Source of the DNA: Streptomyces sp. STR69
GTDB lineage: Bacteria > Actinomycetota > Actinomycetes > Streptomycetales > Streptomycetaceae
NCBI RefSeq assembly: GCF_024519455.1
Contig: NZ_JALJRY010000045.1
Location: 1 to 62,156 of the forward strand
Reading direction: 5' to 3'
Length of the DNA stretch: 62,156 bases
The translations under genes were made by a program, and so were the position numbers. How positions within the stretch are numbered: the first letter of the stretch is position 1; every line of letters starts with the position of its first letter. The notes under the pieces were generated by a model. It saw only the letters and a list, made by a program, of their open reading frames with translations. It had not been told where the DNA came from and searched no databases. This document shows, one piece after another, positions 1-11,633 of the stretch.

Positions 1-105
1 CCAGACCCCCGCTTCGGCCTGAACGGCCTCGTCCTCAAACGCCGGACGGGCTGAAGAATCCAGCCCCTCCGGCGTTTGAGGAGCGGGGTCTGGGGCGGAG
101 CCCCA
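1..105. repeat. Inverted pair of a dispersed intergenic repeat; likely terminator after hisS
   Basis: Positions 32-53 (TCCTCAAACGCCGGACGGGC plus two bases) pair with 61-82 with one mismatch, giving a 22-bp stem. Flanking CCAGACCCC and GGGGTCTGG segments extend the arms. The same motif (GCTTCGGCCTGAACGGCCTC followed by CGTCCTCAAACGCCGGACGG) recurs at about 17452-17493 and 24709-24753. It lies downstream of minus-strand hisS and probably acts as a terminator. Similar CGCCGGACGGGCTG elements are common between Streptomyces genes. Confidence 0.7.
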
Positions 106-150
106 AAACGATGGGACGGGTAGGGGCGGCGGGGGCGAAAAACCCGGTCC

Positions 151-1413
151 TCAGCCGAGCTTCGACTCCAGCTCCGCCACGATCTCGTTCACCCCGACCG
201 CCGACTGCTCCCCGGACTCCATGTCCTTCAACTGCACTACCCCCTCGGCGAGATCCCGCTCACCGGCGACGATCGTGTAGCGAGCACCACTGCGGTTGGC
301 GTTCTTCATGGCGCCCTTGAGCCCCTTGGCGCCGTAGGAGAAGTCGGCCGCGATGCCCAGCTTGCGCAGCTCCGTCACCTTGGCGAAGAGAACCCGGCGG
401 GCCTCCTCACCGAGCGGGACCGCGAACACGCTGGTGGACGCGGGGAGCTGGAGTTCGACGCCCTCCGCCTCCAGGGCCAGGACCGTACGGTCGACGCCCA
501 ACGCCCAGCCCACGGAGGGCAGCGCGGGGCCGCCGATCATCTCGGAGAGGCCGTCGTAGCGACCGCCGCCGCCCACCGCGGACTGGGAGCCCAGGCCGTC
601 GTGGACGAACTCGAAGGTCGTACGGGTGTAGTAGTCCAGGCCGCGGACCAGCTTCGGGTCGTCCTCGAAACCGACGCCCGCTGCCGTGATCAGCTCGCGG
701 ACCTCTTCGTGGTACGCCTTGCACGCGTCGCACAGGTAGTCGCGGAGCAGCGGGGCGTCCGTCAACTGCTTCTGGACGTCCGGGCGTTTGTCGTCGAGGA
801 CGCGGAGCGGGTTGATGTCCGCGCGGCGCAGGGTCTCCTCGTCGAGGTCCAGGCCCCGGAGGAAGTTCTGCAGCGCCTCCCGGTACACCGGACGGCACTC
901 CTTGTCGCCCAGGCTGTTGAGGAGGATGCGGAAGTTCCTGAGGCCCAGGGAGCGGTACGCCTGGTCCGCCAGGATGATCAACTCGGCGTCCAGCGCCGGG
1001 TCCTCGGCACCGATCGCCTCGGCACCGACCTGGGAGAAGTGCCTGTAACGGCCCTTCTGGGGGCGCTCGTAACGGTAGTAGGAGCCCGAGTACCAGAGCT
1101 TGACCGGGAGGTTGCCCAGCTTGTGCAGGTTGGCCTCAAGTGCCGCGCGCAGCACGGACGCCGTGCCCTCGGGGCGGAGGGCGAGCTGGTCGCCGCCCTT
1201 GGTCTCGAAGGCGTACATCTCCTTGGTCACGATGTCGGTGGACTCACCGACACCGCGCGCGAACAGCTCGACGTTCTCGAAGCCGGGCGTCTCGATGTAG
1301 CCGTAGCCGGAGTTGCGCAGCGGGGTGGCGATGGCCTCGCGCACGGCGAGGTACTTGGCCGACTCCGGCGGAATCAGGTCGTACGTGCCCTTGGGGGCCT
1401 GAAAGGTGCTCAC
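151..1413 (-). CDS. hisS: Histidyl-tRNA synthetase
   Basis: A 420-residue class II aminoacyl-tRNA synthetase that charges tRNA-His in the cytoplasm. Class II motif 2 (RPEGTASVLRA), the histidine-binding motif (GLDYYTRTTFEF) and the glycine-rich GGGGRYDGL are all visible, followed by the C-terminal anticodon-binding domain. The open frame extends far upstream, but the family N-terminus is STFQAPKGTYDLIPP, so GTG at 1413 is chosen. It starts 11 bp after the stop of the upstream metallo-hydrolase gene, and the two are probably cotranscribed. Confidence 0.96.
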   Translation of the reverse strand: MSTFQAPKGTYDLIPPESAKYLAVREAIATPLRNSGYGYIETPGFENVELFARGVGESTDIVTKEMYAFETKGGDQLALRPEGTASVLRAALEANLHKLGNLPVKLWYSGSYYRYERPQKGRYRHFSQVGAEAIGAEDPALDAELIILADQAYRSLGLRNFRILLNSLGDKECRPVYREALQNFLRGLDLDEETLRRADINPLRVLDDKRPDVQKQLTDAPLLRDYLCDACKAYHEEVRELITAAGVGFEDDPKLVRGLDYYTRTTFEFVHDGLGSQSAVGGGGRYDGLSEMIGGPALPSVGWALGVDRTVLALEAEGVELQLPASTSVFAVPLGEEARRVLFAKVTELRKLGIAADFSYGAKGLKGAMKNANRSGARYTIVAGERDLAEGVVQLKDMESGEQSAVGVNEIVAELESKLG

Positions 1414-1424
1414 GGAAGTTCTCG

Positions 1425-2135
1425 TCACATTCCTCGTCGGGGAGCCTTCACGTCGGCTCCCTGGCCGGCGGCCACCTCCCGCAGATACGGGTTGGTGGCG
1501 CGCTCCTGGCCGATGGTCGTCTGGGGGCCGTGGCCGGACAGCACCACGGTCGAGTCGTCGAGCGGCAGGCACACACGGGCCAGCGAGTCGAGGATCTCGG
1601 CGTGGGAGCCGCCGGGCAGGTCGGTGCGTCCGATGGAGCCGGCGAAGAGCAGATCCCCGGAGAAGAACACGGAGGGAATCTCCGTGTTCTCGGGCATCCG
1701 GAACGTCACCGACCCCTTCGTATGGCCCGGCGCGTGCGCGACCGAGAACTCCAGTCCCGCCAGCTCCAGCCGCGCGCCGTCGGTCAGCTCCCTGACCTCG
1801 TCGGGCTCCCCCACGGTCAGCTCGCCCATCAGCGGCATCCCGATCGAGCGGCCGAGCGCCTTCTCGGGGTCGCTCATCATGAACCGGTCCTCGGGGTGGA
1901 TCCAGGCCGGCACGTCGTGCGCGCCGCACACCGGGACGACCGAGGCCACATGGTCGATGTGGCCATGGGTGAGGACGACCGCGACGGGCTTGAGCCGATG
2001 CTTCCTGAGCGCTTCCTCGACTCCCTCGGCGGCCTGATGGCCCGGGTCGATGATCACGCACTCCTCACCGGCGGCGGGGGCGACGAGATAACAGTTCGTC
2101 CCCCAGGCCCCGGCGGGGAACCCGGCAATGAGCAC
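1425..2135 (-). CDS. Metallo-beta-lactamase-fold hydrolase (glyoxalase II-like)
   Basis: This 236-residue protein has the dinuclear-metal signature THGHIDH near residue 60 and further metal ligands in HAPGHTKGS and SGDLLFAGSIGRTDLPGG. These are typical of hydroxyacylglutathione hydrolase-like or persulfide dioxygenase-like proteins. No glutathione-specific C-terminal helical domain is evident, and actinomycetes use mycothiol, so the substrate is unknown. The start is GTG at 2135. It sits directly upstream of hisS, an arrangement I recall as conserved in Streptomyces. Confidence 0.85.
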   Translation of the reverse strand: MLIAGFPAGAWGTNCYLVAPAAGEECVIIDPGHQAAEGVEEALRKHRLKPVAVVLTHGHIDHVASVVPVCGAHDVPAWIHPEDRFMMSDPEKALGRSIGMPLMGELTVGEPDEVRELTDGARLELAGLEFSVAHAPGHTKGSVTFRMPENTEIPSVFFSGDLLFAGSIGRTDLPGGSHAEILDSLARVCLPLDDSTVVLSGHGPQTTIGQERATNPYLREVAAGQGADVKAPRRGM

Positions 2136-2314
2136 GATCGTCCTTCGTTGTGTCGATACGGGTGGGGATAAGGATCCCTGCGTCAGTGGTCAGAGCCTAC
2201 CGGCGCTGCCGAATCCTCAGCGAACCCATATACGGTACGGGACACACGCAGGCGGTCGGCTCACAAGACGCACGCGTCCCAGTCGACGTACGAGACGCAT
2301 GAGGAGAGAATCCG

Positions 2315-3133
2315 GTGGTCACCCAGGAACAGCGGAAGCGGCAGCTCGCGCGGGAGAAGTTCTTGCGGCAGCAGCAGCGGCGCACGGCCGCTCGGCGCAA
2401 GGCGCGGGCGCGCAACTCGGTGATCGCGTCGGTGCTCGGCGTGATCGTGATCGGCAGTGTGCTGCTGTACACGACCGGGGTCATGAAGGACGACGACAAG
2501 TCCAACGCGAGCGCGGACGTGACGCCCAGCGCCTCGGCGACGAGCAAGGCGCCGGACCCGTGCGCGAAACCGGCCGCGGGCAAGATCAAGACGCTGAGCT
2601 GGAAGAAGGAGCCGGCGATGACGATCGACACGTCGGCCAAGTACACGATGAAGCTGGCGACGACCTGCGGCGACATCGACATCGCGCTGAAGACGAAGGC
2701 CGCGCCGCACACGGTGAACTCGTTCGACTTCCTTGCCGCCAAGGGCTACTTCGACCACACGAAGTGCCACCGGCTCACCACCAGCAACATCTACGTGCTG
2801 CAGTGCGGCGACCCGACGGGCGCCGGCAGCGGCGGTCCCGGCTACACGATCCCGGACGAGAACCTGAAGGACACCAGCCTCAAGGGCGGGTCGTATCCGG
2901 CGGGCACGGTGGCGATGGCCAACACCGGTCAGAAGCACACCGGCGGCAGCCAGTTCTTCCTCGTCTTCAAGGCCAGTCCGCTCCCGGCGAGCTACACCCC
3001 GTTCGGTACCATCTCGGCCTCCGGGATGAAGGTGCTGAACAAGATCGCGGCGGCCGGTGAGAGCACGGGGCAGGGCGACGGCGCACCGAACGCGACCGTC
3101 GTGATCAACAAGGCGACGGTCACCAAATCCTGA
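2315..3133 (+). CDS. Membrane-anchored cyclophilin-type peptidyl-prolyl isomerase
   Basis: This 272-residue protein begins with a very basic cytoplasmic segment (QRKRQLAREKFLRQQQRRTAA), then one transmembrane helix at about residues 36-56, a Ser/Ala linker and an external cyclophilin domain. FDHTKCHRLTTSNIYVLQCG, TVAMANTGQKHTGGSQFF and YTPFGTI match the cyclophilin active-site blocks. FFLVF is present, although the usual FHR catalytic Arg region reads CHRL. GTG at 2315 follows GAGGAGAG. It probably folds proteins outside the membrane. It is divergent from the hydrolase gene. Confidence 0.88.
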   Translation: MVTQEQRKRQLAREKFLRQQQRRTAARRKARARNSVIASVLGVIVIGSVLLYTTGVMKDDDKSNASADVTPSASATSKAPDPCAKPAAGKIKTLSWKKEPAMTIDTSAKYTMKLATTCGDIDIALKTKAAPHTVNSFDFLAAKGYFDHTKCHRLTTSNIYVLQCGDPTGAGSGGPGYTIPDENLKDTSLKGGSYPAGTVAMANTGQKHTGGSQFFLVFKASPLPASYTPFGTISASGMKVLNKIAAAGESTGQGDGAPNATVVINKATVTKS

Positions 3134-3268
3134 CCGTCAACAGCGAAACTTCGGTCGCGCGGGATGCGGACAGGCAACCCGCCGGTCGCCTATGTTGGCC
3201 GTGACGAAACTGTGGACGATGCCCGGGGGCACAGAGGCCCTGTGCAGGCATCATGTGGAGGAGGCGCT

Positions 3269-4498
3269 GTGAGCAGCGACCCGTGGGGACGCGTCGACGA
3301 GACGGGGACCGTGTACGTGCGTACGGCCGACGGCGAGCAGGTCGTCGGTTCCTGGCAGGCCGGCTCCCCTGACGAGGCGCTGGCTTACTTCGAACGCAAG
3401 TATGAGGGCCTGGTTGTCGAGATCGGCCTCCTCGAAAAGCGCGTGAAGACCACCGACCTGTCGGCGAAGGACGCGCAGGCCGCCGTCGACCATCTGCGCG
3501 AGCAGGTCGACGCCCACCACGCGGTCGGCGATCTCGCCGCGCTGCGGGTCCGGCTCGACAAGCTCGTGGAGACCGTCGAGGCGCGCCGCGAGGAGCGCAA
3601 GCAGCAGCGCGCCAAGCAGTCCGACGAGGCCAGGCACTCCAAGGAGGCGCTGGTCGTCGAGGCGGAGGAGCTGGCGCAGTCCGACCAGTGGCGGGCCGCC
3701 GGTGAGCGGCTGCGCGCCCTGGTGGACACCTGGAAGGGTCTGCCGCGCCTGGACCGCAAGTCGGACGACGAGCTGTGGCACCGCTTCTCGCACGCCCGGT
3801 CGGCCTTCTCCAAGCGCCGCAAGGCGCACTTCGCGTCGCTGGACGCGCAGCGCGAGGAGGCCCGCAAGACCAAGGAGAAGCTGGTCGCCGAGGCCGAGGG
3901 TCTGTCGGCCTCGACGGACTGGGGTCCCACGGCCGCTCGGTACCGCGAGCTGATGTCCGACTGGAAGGCGGCGGGCCGCGCACAGCGCGAGCACGAGGAC
4001 GATCTGTGGAACCGCTTCCGCGGCGCCCAGGACGTCTTCTTCGCCGCCCGCAGCTCGGTCTTCGCCGAGCGGGACGCCGAGCAGACGGAGAACCTGAAGC
4101 TCAAGGAGGAGCTCGCCGAGGAGGCCGAGAAGCTGCTGCCGATCGGCGACCTCAAGGCCGCCCGCGCGGCCTTCCGCTCGATCAACGAGCGCTGGGAGGC
4201 CATCGGCCATGTGCCGCGTGACTCCCGCCCGAAGGTCGAGGGCCGGATGCACACGGTCGAGCGGGCCCTCCAGGACTCCGAGGAGACCGAGTGGCGCCGG
4301 ACGAACCCGGAGGCACGCGCGCGTGCCGAGGGTCTGACCGGTCAGCTCCAGGCGGCGGTGGACAAGCTCAGGGGCCAGATCGAGCAGGCGCGGACCCAGG
4401 GCAACAACTCCCGGGCCGACAAACTGGAACGCGAGTTGGAGGGCCGTCAGGCCCTGCTGGACCAGGCGCTGAAGGGCCTCCAGGAGTTCGGCGGCTGA
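3269..4498 (+). CDS. DUF349 repeat protein
   Basis: This 409-residue, highly charged, mostly helical protein has three successive DUF349 units, each marked by a W-x-A/G-x-G pattern and a later DDELWHRF/DDLWNRF/W block (around residues 150-170, 230-255 and 310-330). Coiled-coil segments flank them. GTG at 3269 lies just after GGAGGAG. It is conserved in Streptomyces. The family has no settled biochemical activity, although some members have been linked to nucleic acid or stress functions. A strong bidirectional hairpin follows the stop. Confidence 0.85.
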   Translation: MSSDPWGRVDETGTVYVRTADGEQVVGSWQAGSPDEALAYFERKYEGLVVEIGLLEKRVKTTDLSAKDAQAAVDHLREQVDAHHAVGDLAALRVRLDKLVETVEARREERKQQRAKQSDEARHSKEALVVEAEELAQSDQWRAAGERLRALVDTWKGLPRLDRKSDDELWHRFSHARSAFSKRRKAHFASLDAQREEARKTKEKLVAEAEGLSASTDWGPTAARYRELMSDWKAAGRAQREHEDDLWNRFRGAQDVFFAARSSVFAERDAEQTENLKLKEELAEEAEKLLPIGDLKAARAAFRSINERWEAIGHVPRDSRPKVEGRMHTVERALQDSEETEWRRTNPEARARAEGLTGQLQAAVDKLRGQIEQARTQGNNSRADKLERELEGRQALLDQALKGLQEFGG

Positions 4499-4522
4499 CA
4501 ACACGATGTCGTAGGCATGAGG

Positions 4523-4557
4523 AAGGGGCTCCCGTACATCGCGTACGGGAGCCCCTT
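4523..4557. terminator. Bidirectional hairpin terminator between convergent genes
   Basis: AAGGGGCTCCCGTAC (4523-4537) pairs perfectly with GTACGGGAGCCCCTT (4543-4557) around a 5-nt loop. It separates the plus-strand DUF349 gene from minus-strand relA. The terminal TT/AA suits both directions, though there is no long U-tract. Confidence 0.85.
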
Positions 4558-4568
4558 CCGCGTATGCG

Positions 4569-7109
<2,541 letters not shown>

Positions 7110-7294
7110 GAGGACTCCTCGTGCGGGATCCGGGTCCCCCGGTCAGGCTCCGGAGTGCCCATGGTAGCGATCCCGGGCTCGGGGATCGCCTTCAGGCCGA
7201 TGTGAGGGCCGTCTACCGGTGAAACACGAGGGACTGCCGCCGGCATTCCGATGGTGACGTGAGGGCGCCTTGAAGGTGTCCGGCAGCAGACAGC

Positions 7295-7347
7295 CCCGTG
7301 CCCCGGGGAGCACGGGAACGGCCGCCCCGGTGGTACCGGGGCGGCCG
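7295..7347. terminator. Two consecutive hairpins after apt
   Basis: CCCGTGC (7295-7301) pairs with GCACGGG (7310-7316). Immediately beside it, CGGCCGCCCCGGT (7319-7331) pairs perfectly with ACCGGGGCGGCCG (7335-7347). They lie between the apt stop and the relA start on the minus strand and probably end the yajC-secD-secF-apt transcript. Confidence 0.7.
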
Positions 7348-7380
7348 TTCTCGAAATCGCCGTAGGACGTGCTGTCGGCT

Positions 7381-7920
7381 TCAGACCACCAGCAGCGCTT
7401 CCAGCGGGGCGCCGTCCAGGGCCGGTTCCAGGCGGGCGCGGCCCGCGAGGAAGCCCAGTTCCATCAGGACCGCGAGGCCGGCGACCTGCGCGCCCGCCCG
7501 GCGGATCAGCTGGATCGAGGCCTCGGCCGTGCCGCCCGTGGCCAGGACGTCGTCCACGATCAGGATGCGGTCCTCGGCCGACAGGTCCTCGGCGTGCACC
7601 TCGATCTCGGCGGAGCCGTACTCCAGGTCGTACGCCTGGCTGAGGGTGGCTCCGGGGAGCTTGCCCGCCTTGCGTACGGGGATGAAGCCGACGCCCGCGC
7701 GGACGGCCACCGGAGCCCCGAGGATGAAGCCGCGGGCCTCCAGGCCGACGACCTTGGTGGCGCCGGTGCGCTCGACGACCTCGGCGAGCGCGTCCGTGAG
7801 GGCCGTGAACGCGGCCGGGTCCGCCAGGAGCGGGGTGATGTCCTTGAACATCACACCCGGCTCCGGGTAGTCGGCCACATCGCGGATACGGCTGAGCAGC
7901 AGCTCCTGGACGTCGGTCAT
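7381..7920 (-). CDS. apt: Adenine phosphoribosyltransferase
   Basis: This 179-residue enzyme salvages adenine to AMP using PRPP. The PRPP-binding motif ILIVDDVLATGGTAEA and the N-terminal PGVMFKDITPLL of bacterial Apt are present. Its ATG overlaps the secF stop (ATGA at 7917-7920), so translation is coupled. The order secD-secF-apt-relA is what I recall for Streptomyces and puts purine salvage beside ppGpp metabolism. Confidence 0.95.
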   Translation of the reverse strand: MTDVQELLLSRIRDVADYPEPGVMFKDITPLLADPAAFTALTDALAEVVERTGATKVVGLEARGFILGAPVAVRAGVGFIPVRKAGKLPGATLSQAYDLEYGSAEIEVHAEDLSAEDRILIVDDVLATGGTAEASIQLIRRAGAQVAGLAVLMELGFLAGRARLEPALDGAPLEALLVV

Positions 7921-9035
7921 CGGCGCTTCCCCGAGGGGCGGCCACGGCCGCGGTTGCGGGACGCCGGCTGCGTGCGCGGTCCTACGACGGCTGCCGCGTC
8001 CTCGTCGTCGTAGTCGTCGTCCGCGGGGTCGGTGACCTCGGGCTCGACCGGCTCGCCCTGCGCGGCGGCCTGGGCCCGCTTGGCGAGGACGCGCTTCTTG
8101 AGCGCCTTCATCTGCGGCTCGGCCTCCTTGAGGTCGGCGACGAGCGGCGTGGCGATGAAGATCGAGGAGTACGCACCGGCCGCGAGGCCGACGAACAGCG
8201 ACAGCGAGATGTCGTTGAGGACACCCGCGCCGAGGAAACCGCCGCCGATGAACAGCAGGGCCGCGACCGGCAGCAGCGCGACGACCGTGGTGTTGATGGA
8301 ACGCACCAGGGTGCCGTTGATGGAGCGGTTGGCGATGTCGCTGTAGGTCCAGCGGGTCTGCTTGGTGATGTCCTTGGTCTGCTCCTTGAGGCTGTCGAAG
8401 ACGACGACCGTGTCGTAGAGCGAGTAACCGAGGATGGTCAGCAGACCGATCACCGTGCCGGGCGTGACCTCGAAGCCGACGAGGGCGTAGATGCCGATGG
8501 TGATGGTGATGTCGTGGATCAGGGCGACGAGCGCGGCCAGGGCCATGCGCCACTCGAAGGCGATCGCCAGGTAGATCACGACCAGCACCATGAAGATCGC
8601 CAGGCCCTCCCAGGCCTTGTTGGCGATCTGGTCACCCCAGCTGGGGCCGACCAGGTCGGCGGCGATGCTCTCGGAGCTGACGTTCAGGTCCTTCGACAGC
8701 TGCTTCTTGATGCTGTCGGACTTGTCCGTGTCGATGCCGGCGATCTGGATGCGCAGGCTGCCGTCACCGAGCTTCTGGACGACCGCGTCGTGACCGGAGG
8801 CGTCCTCGGCGTACTTCTCCGCCTGGCTCACCGAGGCGCTCATGCCCTTCGGCGTGGTGAAGGCGGCGCCGCCCTGGAACTCGATGCCCATGTTCAGGCC
8901 GCGCACCGTCAGGCCGAGGATGGCCGTGATGGTGATCAGGATCGAGATGCCGTACCAGATCTTGCGATTGCCGACGAAGTCGTAGCCGACCTCGCCACGG
9001 TGCAGCCGGGCGCCGAGGTTGCCGAGCTTCGACAT
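7917..9035 (-). CDS. secF: Protein translocase subunit SecF
   Basis: This 372-residue integral membrane protein of the Sec translocon helps drive release of exported proteins with proton motive force. The SecF fingerprint GIEFQGG in the first periplasmic segment, six predicted transmembrane helices and motifs such as YSLYDTVVVFDSLKE and RSINTT are present. The C-terminus is an acidic and basic tail. ATG 9035 lies one base after the secD stop, with GGAGGCG as ribosome-binding site inside the secD end. Confidence 0.95.
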   Translation of the reverse strand: MSKLGNLGARLHRGEVGYDFVGNRKIWYGISILITITAILGLTVRGLNMGIEFQGGAAFTTPKGMSASVSQAEKYAEDASGHDAVVQKLGDGSLRIQIAGIDTDKSDSIKKQLSKDLNVSSESIAADLVGPSWGDQIANKAWEGLAIFMVLVVIYLAIAFEWRMALAALVALIHDITITIGIYALVGFEVTPGTVIGLLTILGYSLYDTVVVFDSLKEQTKDITKQTRWTYSDIANRSINGTLVRSINTTVVALLPVAALLFIGGGFLGAGVLNDISLSLFVGLAAGAYSSIFIATPLVADLKEAEPQMKALKKRVLAKRAQAAAQGEPVEPEVTDPADDDYDDEDAAAVVGPRTQPASRNRGRGRPSGKRR

Positions 9036-9036
9036 C

Positions 9037-10818
9037 TCACGCCTCCTTCGGGTCGACAGGGCCCGCGGCAGAACCGGCGGGACGGCGGGTGCGGCGCAGC
9101 GGCGGCTTGGCACCCAGCGCCTTCGGGTCGATGCCGGACCACTTGTGGCCGCCCGCGAAGAACTTCCTGCGGGCAAGGATGGTCATCAGCGGCTTGGTGA
9201 AGAGGAAGACCACGACGACGTCGAGCACGGTGGTCAGACCGAGCGTGAACGCGAAGCCCTGGACCTTGCCGACGGTGACGATGAACAGCACCGCGGCGGC
9301 GAGGAACGACACGAAGTCGGAGACCAGGATGGTTCGCCGGGCACGGGGCCAGGCCCGCTCGACGGAGGGACGCAGCGAGCGGCCCTCGCGGATCTCGTCC
9401 CGGATGCGTTCGAAGAACACGATGAACGAGTCCGCGGTGATACCGATCGCGACGATCGCACCGCAGACGGCCGGCAGGTTCAGCGCGAAGCCGATGCCCG
9501 GGCCGAGCAGCGCCATGATCACGTAGGTGAGGATCGCGGAGACCAGCAGCGAGGGGATCGCGATGACCGACAGGCCGCGGTAGAAGATCAGCAGGTAGAT
9601 GACGACCAGCGCGAGGCCGATCGCGCCCGCGATCAGACCGGCGTGCAGCTGCTCACCGCCGAGCGCCGCGGTCACCGTGGTGACGCTGTCCGTCTTGAAG
9701 GTCAGCGGCAGGGCGCCGTACGACAGCATGTTGGCGAGGCTCTGGGCCTCCTGCTGGGAGAAGCTGCCGGAGATCTCCGCGCTGCCGCCGGTAATCGACG
9801 AGCTGACGGAGGGGCTGGAGACGACCTGGCCGTCGAGGACGATGCCGAACTCGTTCTGCGGGGCGGTGTTCTTCGCCAGTTCACCGGTGACCTTGGCGAA
9901 CTTGTCGCCGCCCTTGCCGGTGAAGTCCATGGTGACCTGCCAGCCGGCGGCGGTCGTCGTGTTCAGGACGGCCGCGGCCTTCTTGACGTCGGTGCCGTCG
10001 ACCGCGGCGGGGCCGAGCACGTACTTGTACCAGACGCCGGAGACCTGGCCGCAGGCCACGGTCGCGTCGGTGGCCTTCGCATCCCTGCCCGCGGTGTTCT
10101 GGACCGACTTCTTGGAGCAGTCGAGCGCGGTGTACTGCGCCTCCAGCTTGGCCGCCGCCGCGCTGGCGGCGGCGCTGCTGGACGCCGACGGGGTGGCGCT
10201 GGCCGAGGCCGAGGCGCTTGCGCTCGCGGACGGGGTGGAGTCGGCCTTCAGCGCGTCGCTCGCCGCACGTCCCTGCGAGGTGGAGGAGGCCGACGGTGTC
10301 GCGGAGCCGGTCTTGGACGAGGAAGCCGTCGTCTTGGGGCTGGCCGAGCTCGACGGGCTGCTGGAAGCACTGCCGGACGCGCTCGGGGACGGGCTCGCCG
10401 CGGCGCCGACCGACGCCTCCGTGGCCAGGACCGGGCGGAAGTACAGCTTGGCCGTGGTACCGACCTGCTGCCGCGCCTGCTCCGAGTTCGTGCCCTTGGG
10501 GATGTTGACGATGATGTTCCTGGAGCCCTGCGTCTGGACCTCGGCCTCCGAGACACCAAGACCATTGACACGGCGGTTCATGATGTCGACCGCGGTGTCC
10601 ATGTTGGCCTTGTTGATCGCGGATTCCTGGCCCTTCTCCGGGACGGCCCGGAGGGTGATGCTCGTGCCGCCGGCCAGGTCGATGCCGAGACGCGGAGTGG
10701 TGTGCCCGGATGCGAACATGCCACCGGTGAGCGCCACGATGGCGATCAGGATGAGGGCCAGCGAGCGCCCTGGCTTGCTCTGGGCGCTCGCGCTACGGCC
10801 CCTCTTAGGTGCTGCCAC
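9037..10818 (-). CDS. secD: Protein translocase subunit SecD with a large Ser/Ala/Pro insertion
   Basis: This 593-residue partner of SecF has an N-terminal TM helix, DLAGGTSITLRA, a large extracytoplasmic domain and five further TM helices (GITADSFIVFFERIRDE). An unusual low-complexity insertion of roughly 95 residues, around residues 137-230, is made almost only of Ser, Ala, Pro and Thr with repeated Ser-Ala. It sits in the extracytoplasmic P1 region. The start is GTG at 10818. It is cotranscribed with secF. Confidence 0.94.
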   Translation of the reverse strand: MAAPKRGRSASAQSKPGRSLALILIAIVALTGGMFASGHTTPRLGIDLAGGTSITLRAVPEKGQESAINKANMDTAVDIMNRRVNGLGVSEAEVQTQGSRNIIVNIPKGTNSEQARQQVGTTAKLYFRPVLATEASVGAAASPSPSASGSASSSPSSSASPKTTASSSKTGSATPSASSTSQGRAASDALKADSTPSASASASASASATPSASSSAAASAAAAKLEAQYTALDCSKKSVQNTAGRDAKATDATVACGQVSGVWYKYVLGPAAVDGTDVKKAAAVLNTTTAAGWQVTMDFTGKGGDKFAKVTGELAKNTAPQNEFGIVLDGQVVSSPSVSSSITGGSAEISGSFSQQEAQSLANMLSYGALPLTFKTDSVTTVTAALGGEQLHAGLIAGAIGLALVVIYLLIFYRGLSVIAIPSLLVSAILTYVIMALLGPGIGFALNLPAVCGAIVAIGITADSFIVFFERIRDEIREGRSLRPSVERAWPRARRTILVSDFVSFLAAAVLFIVTVGKVQGFAFTLGLTTVLDVVVVFLFTKPLMTILARRKFFAGGHKWSGIDPKALGAKPPLRRTRRPAGSAAGPVDPKEA

Positions 10819-10961
10819 CTTCTCGTACTCCCTCTCGGGCCGCTCCGCGCCGGGTCAGCGCGCCTGCGGCCATGACATGGTGTCGGGATCCCGTGCGAGC
10901 GACGCACGTACCCGGGGTGCGCGGGGCGCGAGCGGGTCGCGCCGCGCTCCCGGGACGTGAC

Positions 10962-11468
10962 TTACTTCGCGTCGGAGTCGCCGTCGGTCTTCTTCGGCTC
11001 TTCGTCCGTCTTGGCCTCGGCGGCCTCGGCCTGCTCCTCGGTGGCGTCGGCGGGCTCTTCGGCCGCGTCCTTCTTGCCGAGGTCGATGGGCTTGTCGTCG
11101 GAAGAGTCGGCGGCGGGCTCGTCGGTCTCGGTGAGGGAGGAAGCGTCGTCCGGGACGACGTCGGAGTCGTCCTTCAGGTCGTGCTCGATGCCGTGAACGA
11201 TGCGGTTGTACTCGTCGTCGGTGAGGACGGCGCCGATCGCGTTCTTCGCGAAGAGGAGCTCGACACCGGGGCCGGCGTCGAGGAGAACCGTCTCCTCGTT
11301 GACCTCCTTGACCGTCGCGTACACGCCCCCGATCGTGCGGACGCCGGTGCCGGGCTGCATGTCATTACGCATCGACGCGGCCGCCTGCTGCTTGCGCTTG
11401 GCAGAGCGGGTCATCAGGAACATGGCCCCGATGAGCACGATGAACGGGAGGAGGGTCACGATATTCAC
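10962..11468 (-). CDS. yajC: Preprotein translocase subunit YajC
   Basis: This 168-residue protein has one N-terminal TM helix (NIVTLLPFIVLIGAMFLM) followed by the typical YajC soluble segment with MQPGTGVRTIGGVYATV. The C-terminal 70 residues are strongly acidic (Glu/Asp/Ala), longer than in enteric YajC. GTG at 11468 is chosen from the family N-terminus; the open frame continues upstream without homology. It forms the SecDF-YajC complex and lies 143 bp upstream of secD. Confidence 0.92.
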   Translation of the reverse strand: MNIVTLLPFIVLIGAMFLMTRSAKRKQQAAASMRNDMQPGTGVRTIGGVYATVKEVNEETVLLDAGPGVELLFAKNAIGAVLTDDEYNRIVHGIEHDLKDDSDVVPDDASSLTETDEPAADSSDDKPIDLGKKDAAEEPADATEEQAEAAEAKTDEEPKKTDGDSDAK

Positions 11469-11633
11469 GGGACGGAATTTCCTTCGCACGACCGCGGCGG
11501 TGAGCGGCCTGGTGGATGGGGGTGGTCGGCGCCGCCCACAAAGGCGGCATCGGCGGAGTCTAAGCGAGTCCACGCTGATGGAACAACGCACAGCATGGCA
11601 CCGGGGTTCCTGACCCGGCCAGTGCCCCCGCCG

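Noticed and set aside
601..2037. Long GC-rich ORFs opposite hisS, relA, secD, thrS and the membrane-protein genes.
   Set aside because: Their Arg/Ala/Pro-rich or Val/Asp/Leu-rich composition is the usual mirror of high-G+C coding DNA, and the real genes occupy the other strand.
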